In this document: piece after piece, positions 57,637 to 64,000 of the stretch
How positions within the stretch are numbered: the stretch's first letter is position 1
Layout of the letters: every line of letters begins with the position of its first letter
Assembly: GCF_006149045.1 (NCBI RefSeq)
Contig: NZ_VBSN01000059.1
Span: 186,001-250,000 of the forward strand
DNA: 64,000 bases
Source of the DNA: Dyadobacter flavalbus
GTDB lineage: Bacteria > Bacteroidota > Bacteroidia > Cytophagales > Spirosomataceae
Direction of reading: 5' to 3'
Translations under genes and position numbers: made by a program
Notes under the pieces: model-generated
What the model was told of the DNA's origin: nothing
Databases searched by the model: none
What the model saw: only the letters and a program-made list of their open reading frames with translations

Positions 57637-58416
57637 ATGAAATCAGTAGAAATAACTGCAATTGATCAGTTTATACGGGAAATAGTGGGATTGAGGAAGA
57701 ATGATTTTGATTTCCTGATATTCAGAGGTCAGCGCGTAGATGCGCCGCTGGTTCCGTCCATAGCCAGGTATTTTCATAATGATGACATTACTGCTATCGA
57801 AAAAAGGATGCTTATGGAATTGAAAAACAGAGGCAAACTGCTTCTGCCCAATACCATGGCCGAAGAATGGGAGCTTCTGATTCTGGCACAGCATTACGGA
57901 CTTAAAACGAGACTGCTGGATTGGTCAAGTAATCCGCTGGTGGCCTTGTATTTTGCCATCCGGGATATAGACGATTCAGAGACACCGTCATTTGTGTACG
58001 CTTTTATGGGTAACAATGATCAGGTGATTGATAAGGATCAGGTGCCGGCACAGGAAGAATTCAGTTCGCCATTTAACATTACGGAGCTTAAAGTGCTGAG
58101 GCCTTCCTTTAATAACGAACGGATTATTGCACAGTCGGGCTGGTTTACGGTACATCCGTATTCAGAAGAAAACAAAGGATTTATCCCCATGCAGATCGAC
58201 GAGGATGTGAAGCTGAATGTCATTGAGTTCACCATTGTTCCGGGTATCAAACGCATGCTGATGGATCATCTGAATATGCTCGGGTTCAATGCGCATACGC
58301 TTTTTCCTGAACTGTCGGGTTTGTGCCATTACCTGAACTGGGAATATTTGTACCAGCGCGCAAGCGTGCAGGATCTGTGTGCCATTGATAAACATGTGGA
58401 AATAAATAACGAATAA
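57637..58416 (+). CDS. FRG domain-containing protein
   Basis: The ATG at 57637 gives 259 residues; upstream the frame opens only from TTG. The FRG domain is evident from the name-giving segment FLIFRGQRV (FRG at 29-31) and from AQHYGLKTRLLDWSSNPLVALYFAI. FRG domains have conserved Arg, His and Asp residues suggestive of an enzyme or nucleotide-binding role, and the family occurs in several predicted defence loci, but the reaction is not established. No signal peptide is present, so it is cytoplasmic. A pyrophosphatase gene starts 3 bases after its stop. Confidence 0.9.
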   Translation: MKSVEITAIDQFIREIVGLRKNDFDFLIFRGQRVDAPLVPSIARYFHNDDITAIEKRMLMELKNRGKLLLPNTMAEEWELLILAQHYGLKTRLLDWSSNPLVALYFAIRDIDDSETPSFVYAFMGNNDQVIDKDQVPAQEEFSSPFNITELKVLRPSFNNERIIAQSGWFTVHPYSEENKGFIPMQIDEDVKLNVIEFTIVPGIKRMLMDHLNMLGFNAHTLFPELSGLCHYLNWEYLYQRASVQDLCAIDKHVEINNE

Positions 58417-58419
58417 TGA

Positions 58420-58902
58420 ATGAGTAACATAACAGCCATAATTGAAAGTCCGAAAGGCAGCGGTCAGAAATATGATTTTGATCCGGAAATGAAGTTATTC
58501 AAACTTGTGAAAATTTTACCTGCCGGAATGGTGTTTCCGTTCGATTTCGGTTTTATACCGGACACACTCGGAGAAGACGGTGACCCGCTGGATATTGTTG
58601 TAATTTCGGAATTCCGGAGTTTTCCCGGTTGTGCCATGGAATGCAGGATTGTTGGTGCCATAAAGGCATTTCAGACGGAAAGAAATGGAGAAAAGATGCG
58701 TAATGACCGGTTTTTAGGGGTTCCGGTTGTTTCGGAATTGTTCAGAGACGTAACCAGTGTCGATCAGTTGCCCGAGCGTATTATTGAACAGCTGAGAAAT
58801 TTCTTCAAAAACTATAATGAGCAGGCCGGAAAAGAATTTGATCCGTTTGAGACAATAACTTCCGAAGAATCCATAAAGCTGATTGCGAAGCAGAAAAATT
58901 GA
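58420..58902 (+). CDS. ppa: Family I inorganic pyrophosphatase
   Basis: The 160-residue protein is a family I soluble pyrophosphatase, slightly shorter than the 175-residue E. coli enzyme. The metal-binding motif DGDPLD (Asp53, Asp55, Asp58) is intact, and Glu9 and Lys17 match other active-site positions. Some residues differ from the E. coli enzyme: the counterpart of Arg43 is Lys, and the Asp97-Lys104 segment reads NGEKMRNDRF. It hydrolyses pyrophosphate to phosphate. The position 3 bases after an FRG gene is unusual for a housekeeping enzyme and suggests a dedicated role or simple co-expression. Confidence 0.88.
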   Translation: MSNITAIIESPKGSGQKYDFDPEMKLFKLVKILPAGMVFPFDFGFIPDTLGEDGDPLDIVVISEFRSFPGCAMECRIVGAIKAFQTERNGEKMRNDRFLGVPVVSELFRDVTSVDQLPERIIEQLRNFFKNYNEQAGKEFDPFETITSEESIKLIAKQKN

Positions 58903-58927
58903 AAAGTCAATTCATCGTATTGACATG

Positions 58928-58969
58928 AAATCTTTGTTTATCAAAAACTTTGGTGAACAAAGATTTTTT
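58928..58969 (+). terminator. Rho-independent terminator of the FRG-pyrophosphatase operon
   Basis: An 11-bp perfect stem (58928-58938 with 58956-58966) is followed by T through 58969. It starts 26 bp after the pyrophosphatase stop and separates this operon from the protease operon. Confidence 0.88.
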
Positions 58970-59073
58970 ATTGAAAATCATATAGGTGCTCTTCATGTAT
59001 TTTTTAATTGATTTCTTTTTATTCCAAGGCGCAAAAGCCTGTAAAACCGTACGTATGCTGGTATAATAATTTT

Positions 59074-59081
59074 TATTTTTG
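59074..59081 (+). promoter_or_regulatory. Candidate -7 box (TATTTTTG) for the protealysin operon
   Basis: TATTTTTG fits TAnnTTTG exactly and lies 36 bp before the ATG at 59118. A matching -33 TTTG is not obvious. Confidence 0.35.
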
Positions 59082-59117
59082 AGTAAACACTTAAATACAT
59101 TTCTAAAAACAAACTAT

Positions 59118-60209
59118 ATGTGCAATCACGATTCGCATAACCCGGTTAGATGTATTATACCACCTTATATTTCAGAAAAATTGCTGTCGGAGGCCAGTAA
59201 AAGGAAACTTCCGGATGTAGTCAATGATGCATTGCGGAATTCCAGATTTCGCAGTGACCGGTCTTTTTTCAGTAAGCTCAATGAAACGCAGCGTTCGGTA
59301 TTCAATCCACCGTCAAAGCCGTTGAAAAAACCGGCCATGAAAATGCATGTTTATGATATGCAGCATGATACGGTTTTGGGCGATGCGAAATTAATCTGGC
59401 AAAACGGAAAATCAAGAACAGGTCTGGACAAAGATGCAACGAATGTAATTGAGGCAGGTACTGCTACCTGGAAACTGTATTTCGAGATTTTTGGCCGGAA
59501 TTCCGTGGATAATCTTGGCATGATACTGAAGCATTATATCCATTACGGCAATCAATACGACAATGCATTCTGGGATGGGATGAGAATGGTTTATGGCGAC
59601 GGCGACGGAAAAATTTTTGACAGCTTTACCGCTGATGCAGATATTATCGGTCATGAACTGACACACGGCGTTACACAGTACGAATCCAATCTGGAATACC
59701 ATAATCAGAGCGGAGCCCTTAATGAATCGGTTTCGGATGTATTCGGGATAATGATCAAACAGCGCTTACTGAATCAGGACGTAAAGCAATCGGACTGGCT
59801 GATAGGAGAAAATGTTTTGAAAGGAACCAAATATGCACTCCGCAGCCTCAAAGCACCGGGAACTGCATACGTGGATCATCCGGACCTCGGAACCGACCCG
59901 CAACCTGCCACTTATGACCACTTTGTGTCGCTGCCTGACACGGAACGGGGTGACTGGGGCGGCGTGCACATCAATTCCGGTATTCCAAATTTTGCCTTTT
60001 ATGTTACAGCCTTTAATATGGGAGGTTTTTCATGGGAAAAGGCCGGAAAGATCTGGTATGCAGCATTGACTGACCGCACATTGGTATCGGAAAATACAGA
60101 TTTTGCTGCTTTTAAAGAGGCAACTTTGCAAAAAGCGGATGAGTTATTTGGTGCCGGAAGTCTGGAATCCAAAGCTGTGGTTGATGGCTGGAAAGAAGCA
60201 AAAGTTTAA
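59118..60209 (+). CDS. Protealysin-like M4 metallopeptidase
   Basis: The ATG at 59118 gives 363 residues; an earlier TTG at 59079 is less likely. The short N-terminal propeptide (about 50-60 residues, start MCNHDSHNPVRCIIPPYI) replaces the long FTP/PepSY propeptide of thermolysins, as in protealysins. The catalytic zinc motif is HELTH (179-183), the third ligand is Glu203 in LNESVSD, and a later HINSG holds the transition-state His. There is no signal peptide, which is usual for protealysins. The emfourin-like inhibitor gene follows after 12 bases, forming the known protease-inhibitor operon. Confidence 0.95.
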   Translation: MCNHDSHNPVRCIIPPYISEKLLSEASKRKLPDVVNDALRNSRFRSDRSFFSKLNETQRSVFNPPSKPLKKPAMKMHVYDMQHDTVLGDAKLIWQNGKSRTGLDKDATNVIEAGTATWKLYFEIFGRNSVDNLGMILKHYIHYGNQYDNAFWDGMRMVYGDGDGKIFDSFTADADIIGHELTHGVTQYESNLEYHNQSGALNESVSDVFGIMIKQRLLNQDVKQSDWLIGENVLKGTKYALRSLKAPGTAYVDHPDLGTDPQPATYDHFVSLPDTERGDWGGVHINSGIPNFAFYVTAFNMGGFSWEKAGKIWYAALTDRTLVSENTDFAAFKEATLQKADELFGAGSLESKAVVDGWKEAKV

Positions 60210-60221
60210 CCATTGAAAGTC

Positions 60222-60488
60222 ATGCAAATAAAACTGCAGCGTTTTGGAGGCTTGTTGCCGGTAATGAAAGAAGCAACCGCAGAAGTGGATTGGTCGGAGC
60301 AGGAGATACATAATCTGCTCGAAAGTATTATCAGAAATGAAAATGCAGATCCGGGTGCAAGGGATGCTACAAGCCATTATCTGGAAGTAAATGGCCATTC
60401 TGTTCCGGTAGATCTTCAAAAAATTCCCGCCCCTTATAAAAAGACATTCGAGGAATTGAAAGAAAATTTAAAATTTAGAAAAGGATAA
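60222..60488 (+). CDS. Emfourin-type inhibitor of the M4 protease
   Basis: The ATG at 60222 gives an 88-residue protein starting MQIKLQRFGGLLPVMKEAT, the typical beginning of emfourin (protealin) inhibitors, followed by an amphipathic helix region and LEVNGHSVPVDL. Emfourins bind protealysin-like peptidases in the active site and keep them inactive in the cytoplasm. It lies 12 bp after the protease stop and is surely co-transcribed. Confidence 0.88.
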   Translation: MQIKLQRFGGLLPVMKEATAEVDWSEQEIHNLLESIIRNENADPGARDATSHYLEVNGHSVPVDLQKIPAPYKKTFEELKENLKFRKG

Positions 60489-60496
60489 ATCAAGTT

Positions 60497-60862
60497 AAAA
60501 CAGGCAACCAATTTGCGGCTTATAAGGTGCTCCGGAGAAGCAATCTGTTTGTAGCCAGTCTCATGTGGTATTTTGATTGTTTGCTCCGAGGAGCATCCTG
60601 ATTAATGACAAAAGGAAACCCCGTCCGGGGTTGCGAAATCCATTTTGATTTATGATTATTTTCTACAAACAGGTAACCGCTCTGCGGTAACAAAGTGCTC
60701 CGGAGGAGCAATCTGTTTGTAGCCAATGCCATGTTGTATTTTAATTGTTTGCTCCGAAGGAGCATCCTGATTAATGACAAAGGGAAAACCTCGCCGAGGT
60801 TCCTAAAATCAATTTCATGCAATATCATTTTTCTGCAAACAGGTAACCGCGCTGCGGTTCTC
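60497..60862. repeat. Two tandem 168-bp repeats with a partial third
   Basis: Units at 60527-60694 and 60695-60862 are each 168 bp and about 80 percent identical by eye. They share segments such as GTGCTCCGGAG, GCATCCTGATTAATGACAAA and AAACAGGTAACCGC. The 30 bases at 60497-60526 match the end of a unit, so a third copy is partly present. Within each unit short inverted repeats (CTCCG-GGAG and ACCGC-GCGGT types) can form hairpins. No coding frame is conserved. Such elements resemble dispersed intergenic repeats of Bacteroidota. Confidence 0.85.
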
Positions 60863-60897
60863 GTGCTATGTGAAGCTTTTTGACCATTGGAAATTGG

Positions 60898-61121
60898 ATG
60901 CATTACACAGGTGTGGAAAATTTCCTTGAAGAATTGTTGAAAAAAGGGATGAAACTTTATTGTTCGGAATGTATCGATAAGATTTTAGTTTTCAGCAAGT
61001 TACTTATGATGTGGCTCGCTATTTTAATTTAAAATCATTTAAGACGAAAAAAACAGTTAAAAAAATCCTGGAAAAATTAATTGAACAGGCTTGCAGAAAT
61101 AGTACAGGCACGGTTTTATAA
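60898..61121 (+). pseudogene. Possible frameshifted small gene remnant
   Basis: A 44-codon frame from ATG at 60898 (HYTGVENFLEELLKKGMKLY) ends at 61030-61032. The -1 frame from about 60993 to TAA at 61119-61121 is also protein-like (FQQVTYDVARYFNLKSF, KKILEKLIEQACRNS). Joined near 60985-60995 they would encode about 74 residues. It follows the repeats directly, so insertion damage is plausible. I do not recognise it; chance is possible. Confidence 0.3.
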
Positions 61122-61153
61122 ATAATCCAGGTATAAAACAAAACAACAAACAA

Positions 61154-61327
61154 ATGGAATTTACAAATAAGACTACAAACTTAGGCATGGGCGATTTCGC
61201 TGACAGCATGAACCAATACAAAGAAAGCACTAACCCGTTTCTTTCAACTTATTCTACTCAGCCGGTAAAAAAAGAAGGCAAAAGACCACGTATTCTTAAG
61301 CCGATTTATTCTGTAAGATTATCCTGA
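61154..61327 (+). CDS. Small unknown protein (57 aa)
   Basis: A 57-residue protein runs from ATG at 61154 to TGA at 61325-61327. It is polar and lacks a signal peptide or membrane helix. The N-terminal part (MEFTNKTTNLGMGDFADSMN) is acidic/polar, and the last 20 residues are basic with a hydrophobic pattern (KKEGKRPRILKPIYSVRLS). The shape, a leader-like half plus a distinct basic tail, resembles peptide precursors, but no maturation gene is visible. It is 174 bp upstream of another small unknown gene on the same strand. Confidence 0.5.
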   Translation: MEFTNKTTNLGMGDFADSMNQYKESTNPFLSTYSTQPVKKEGKRPRILKPIYSVRLS

Positions 61328-61501
61328 TCCGGACATAATAAATTACACTTGATTGCATTGCCTCAGATCAAGTTTATCAAGCCTGTATAGATTACCGTTA
61401 TTTCGTATTTCTGTATTTTAATACATCATAAAATTCGAATGTATCAGCATAAAATATGTGTCTGAAATAAAATCCGGATAACGAAATTATACAAATAAAT
61501 A

Positions 61502-61855
61502 ATGAACATGGAAGATTTAGCTGATATTACGGCATTGCTGGAAGAAACGATTTCTCAGTTGATGGCGGGAACTGAAACACTTACTGCAGAAAAAGGAATT
61601 TTGCTTGCAGATCAATGGATTGGGCCGCTGCAAAGTTCCGAGAATACCAAACCGATTGCAGAAGAAGTTCAGAAATTAAAGTCTCTGCTGCAGGCACAGC
61701 CAGTTAATGAGGAAAATGTAACAGCTCAGCTTAACCATATTGCCGAAAAGGTTGCTGTTCTGGCACCAGACATGGGTACGGAAGGTGAAATGCCGTCTTT
61801 GCTCGCCGCATTAGCAACTGCTTTAAGAATGTCAGGAGAAACGACCGGCGAATAA
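61502..61855 (+). CDS. Unknown small helical protein (117 aa)
   Basis: The 117-residue acidic protein is almost all helix by pattern (EDLADITALLEETISQLM, KPIAEEVQKLKSLLQ, NVTAQLNHIAEKVAVLA, SLLAALATALRM). It has no signal peptide, Cys or membrane helix. Another ATG at 61508 is in frame. I do not recognise the family. It follows the 57-residue gene and is convergent with a dual-receiver regulator, 26 bp from its end. Confidence 0.65.
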   Translation: MNMEDLADITALLEETISQLMAGTETLTAEKGILLADQWIGPLQSSENTKPIAEEVQKLKSLLQAQPVNEENVTAQLNHIAEKVAVLAPDMGTEGEMPSLLAALATALRMSGETTGE

Positions 61856-61881
61856 AGGCCGTAATGTGTTCAGGTTACAGT

Positions 61882-62763
61882 TTAAAGCACGGATGGCAAG
61901 TTGATTGTTTCCAGCCACAAATGGCACAAGTTGGAAAAATATGAACGCCACGTTTGAAGGTCCTGCGACTTGATCATATAGGCATTGGCGTTATGTCTGT
62001 AACATTCGGTAATGTCATCAGGATGGTCTGAATTGCTCAATACAATAATCGGAACGTTAAGCAGATTCTGTGATTTCAGGAAATTTCGGATCAGTTCAAG
62101 TAAATGGAGGCCGTTCTGCCGGTTCGGAAGGTACAGATCCAGAAGAATCAGATGCGGCAGCGGGGCAAGGTTATTCCAAACCGAAGTGAAAAAGTCAATT
62201 GTATCCGTTTCATCCTTGACACTGGTTATTTGTGCCAATGGTAAATTATCTTTCAGTGCCATATTGATCAAAGTCCGGTGATCGAAGTTATCCTCTATAA
62301 CCAGGATATTCTTTTCCCGCATATATTTTCCGGCAGACTTGACTATGGCAGAAGAATGATCGTTGAGATAACAATGGTTTATTACATTGGCAATTTTCTG
62401 GTATTCATTTGCGAAAAGCGGTTTGGTCATATAAGCATTAATCCCCTGATCATAAGCTCTTTTTACCAGTACGGGGCTTGATGCCGTCGATACCATAATG
62501 ACCGGAATATGCCGCGTGCCGTCATTCGATTTGATAACGGCAAGTGTCTCCAGCCCGCTCATCCCCGGCATGTTCATATCCATAATAACAAGCTGTCTTC
62601 CCGTTTCTTCACTACTCAGAAAAGACAGAAGCTGATTGCCGTCAGCTGCTTCTATAATGGTTACATTTTGTACTACATTTTCAATTGCCACCCGTATGAG
62701 CATACGGTCATCTTCATCATCATCGGCAATGTAAATTTTGGTATTTTTTAGCTCTGAAATCAT
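61882..62763 (-). CDS. Response regulator with two receiver domains and no output domain
   Basis: The 293-residue protein consists of two CheY-like receivers. The first (about 8-130) has the acidic pocket ADDDEDD, phosphoacceptor Asp62 (IMDMNMPGMSG) and Lys in MTKP. The second (about 152-285) has VIEDNFDH, Asp209 (LLDLYLPNRQNG) and Lys in MIKS. There is no DNA-binding or enzymatic domain, so it must relay or store phosphate or act by protein contact. It is divergent from a histidine kinase gene at 63129, a likely partner. Confidence 0.92.
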   Translation of the reverse strand: MISELKNTKIYIADDDEDDRMLIRVAIENVVQNVTIIEAADGNQLLSFLSSEETGRQLVIMDMNMPGMSGLETLAVIKSNDGTRHIPVIMVSTASSPVLVKRAYDQGINAYMTKPLFANEYQKIANVINHCYLNDHSSAIVKSAGKYMREKNILVIEDNFDHRTLINMALKDNLPLAQITSVKDETDTIDFFTSVWNNLAPLPHLILLDLYLPNRQNGLHLLELIRNFLKSQNLLNVPIIVLSNSDHPDDITECYRHNANAYMIKSQDLQTWRSYFSNLCHLWLETINLPSVL

Positions 62764-63128
62764 CAGGAGACCAGCCGTTATGGATGTGGAAATAACTTTA
62801 CTAATTGAACCGTAGTAATCAGACGCAAGTTAAAACATTCAAAATGATTTGACAGAATGTGTTTACTTAATTTAACAAAGGAAAAAGTAATTTAACATCC
62901 TCTTGCAATATCAAAGGAAATTTCTGGCCGTAAATTTGTAATACAGCATGTATTGGATAACCCAATTAATCTGGCATGGCAGTTTAAAAAATATGGGAAG
63001 AACGGTGTAGGTGTTATTATTTATATGATAATTGTCGAAAGGAGTTGTCAGGCATCTGTTTTGAATAGAGAATCCGCAGCATTATATTTCAGTTTTACAC
63101 AGCTTAAAAAATAAATCAAAAGCTAATC
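62764..63128. other. Divergent promoter region of the two-component pair, no gene seen
   Basis: About 365 bp between the dual-receiver gene (minus) and the histidine kinase gene (plus). It is AT-rich and presumably holds promoters in both directions. I see no exact TAnnTTTG box, no palindrome of note and no RNA gene. Confidence 0.5.
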
Positions 63129-64000
63129 ATGGCTAAAACCAAATCAGATAACGAGAATGAAATTGGTAAATTGGTCGAGTTTCTGCGGAGCAGGCGGGAA
63201 ATCCTGCTGATCCGATGGCGAAATGTATGCGAGGAAGATCCTGCCCTGAGCAGTAAAAGCAGCTTTACCCGTGAGGAATTTAATGACCAGATGCCTATTT
63301 TGCTCAACGTTTTACATCAGCGTCTGAACAATGAACCTGTGCTTTCTGATCCGGTTGAAATAGCAAACGAGCATGGCCTGCACCGCTGGCAGTCGGGATA
63401 TCCGCTTTCGGATCTGGTCATTGAAATGGAACATCTTTTTTCCGTGCTGCTTGAAGAGATTCAGCTTTTTAATCAAACCGTCACAAGCCTGCATCCGGAT
63501 GCTTTTTCCAAAGTTTACAGGGAAGTATTCCGCATTTATTCCGAGTCTACGCGCGGAAGCGTAACCTATTATCAGGAACTCAGGCAGGCAACCGCTGCGG
63601 AACAGGCGGCCAGCCTGCAGAATGCACTGGATCAGTTGCTTGAACTCGGCAAACAGCGAAGCGAACATCTGCGGCACAGTTCGCACGATCTGCGTTCCAG
63701 TTTCAGTATACTGATGATGGCTTCGCAGCTGCTTGAAATGCCGGGTACGGAAAACGAGCGGGACCAGCTGATGAATATGCTGAACAAAAACCTGTCTTCC
63801 ATAAGGGATATGCTCATGCAGCTGACCGATTTTGCCCGGATTGAGGCAGGCCAGGAAATGCTGGATATCAAAAAATTTGATGTTGCCAGTCTGATCCGGA
63901 AAACCGTTGAAAGTGCCCGCCCGCTGGCTGAAAACCGCAAATTGTTTTTGCAGGCAGAAGGTTCCGAGATTTTTGAAATCAGCAGTGATCCGGTAAAAGT
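63129..64000 (+). CDS. Histidine kinase with RsbRD-like sensor domain (partial, runs off window)
   Basis: The frame opens with ATG at 63129 and stays open to the window end (290 codons). Residues 10-150 are helical with LVEFLRSRREILLIRW and look like an RsbRD-type N-terminal sensor domain; no membrane helix is seen, so the kinase is cytoplasmic. A coiled-coil linker follows. The H-box is SSHDLRSSF with His186, and the segment IRDMLMQLTDFARIEAGQ is the second dimerisation helix. The ATPase domain begins near the window end. It is divergent from the dual-receiver gene. Confidence 0.9.
   Translation, partial: MAKTKSDNENEIGKLVEFLRSRREILLIRWRNVCEEDPALSSKSSFTREEFNDQMPILLNVLHQRLNNEPVLSDPVEIANEHGLHRWQSGYPLSDLVIEMEHLFSVLLEEIQLFNQTVTSLHPDAFSKVYREVFRIYSESTRGSVTYYQELRQATAAEQAASLQNALDQLLELGKQRSEHLRHSSHDLRSSFSILMMASQLLEMPGTENERDQLMNMLNKNLSSIRDMLMQLTDFARIEAGQEMLDIKKFDVASLIRKTVESARPLAENRKLFLQAEGSEIFEISSDPVK

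Noticed and set aside
1-64000. Search for tRNA, rRNA, CRISPR arrays, prophage and transposase genes
   Set aside because: None was recognised. No spaced identical repeats of CRISPR type, no transposase motifs and no cloverleaf-like segments stood out by eye.

Overview
The window comes from a Gram-negative member of the Bacteroidota, most likely the Cytophagales (a Spirosomataceae genus such as Dyadobacter would fit; genus is a guess). The grounds are a SusC/SusD pair, CarboxypepD_reg-plug-barrel receptors, DUF1501 and DUF1549/DUF1553 proteins, DUF4249, DUF2490, T9SS-type C-terminal domains, a Y_Y_Y/propeller hybrid kinase, the near absence of Shine-Dalgarno sites, and a few TAnnTTTG promoter boxes. 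Base composition is moderate and fairly even. I see no rRNA, tRNA, CRISPR array, prophage or insertion sequence.

Region by region. 0.2-9.1 kb (minus strand): a nutrient-uptake cluster of SusC receptor, SusD lipoprotein, terminator, then a membrane c-type cytochrome of the DUF1549/DUF1553 class and a Tat-exported DUF1501 protein. 9.6-15.8 kb (plus): an FtsX/MacB-like ABC permease split by a -1 frameshift at an A8 run, an AraC regulator and a TonB-dependent receptor. 16.5-19.5 kb: an unrecognised overlapping pair (inner-membrane anchored protein plus a repeat/outer-membrane-barrel protein), a 25-bp perfect hairpin and a 62-aa orphan gene with a terminator in its leader. 20.3-26.5 kb: esterase lipoprotein, patatin-like phospholipase with membrane helices, sulfatase and a DUF3800 protein. 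26.8-31.6 kb: MgtC/SapB protein, a secreted pair, DUF2306 protein, and an NmrA-like oxidoreductase divergent from a MarR repressor with an operator-like palindrome between them. 31.6-38.3 kb (minus): envelope proteins, a DUF4249 lipoprotein, a thioredoxin-reductase-like flavoprotein, an aldo/keto reductase broken by a TAG codon, and a PQQ-type sugar dehydrogenase. 38.7-42.9 kb: a 1404-aa hybrid sensor kinase. 43.2-46.3 kb: mnmH-selD (tRNA 2-selenouridine), followed by an exported Cys-rich rhodanese and a TlpA-like thioredoxin. 47.4-52.5 kb: a two-gene polysaccharide operon made of a glycosidase-like lipoprotein and a GT2 synthase fused to two degenerate glycosidase domains. 52.7-57.4 kb: AI-2E-type exporter, a secreted zinc metalloprotease with a GEVED domain, and a small secreted protein that is mostly sorting domain. 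57.6-60.5 kb: FRG-domain protein with a pyrophosphatase in one operon, then a protealysin-like M4 protease with its emfourin-type inhibitor. 60.5-61.9 kb: 168-bp tandem repeats, gene debris and two small unknown proteins. 61.9-64 kb: a dual-receiver regulator divergent from a histidine kinase that runs off the window.

The best leads for something undescribed are the GT2/pseudo-glycosidase synthase operon, the FRG-pyrophosphatase operon, the 16486/17106 envelope pair and the two small proteins at 61.2-61.9 kb. Two genes are visibly interrupted (frameshift at 10087-10094, amber codon at 36717-36719), and two convergent intergenic regions share the same tandem-repeat-plus-inverted-repeat design. 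All functional calls are from reading motifs by eye; no database search was made.
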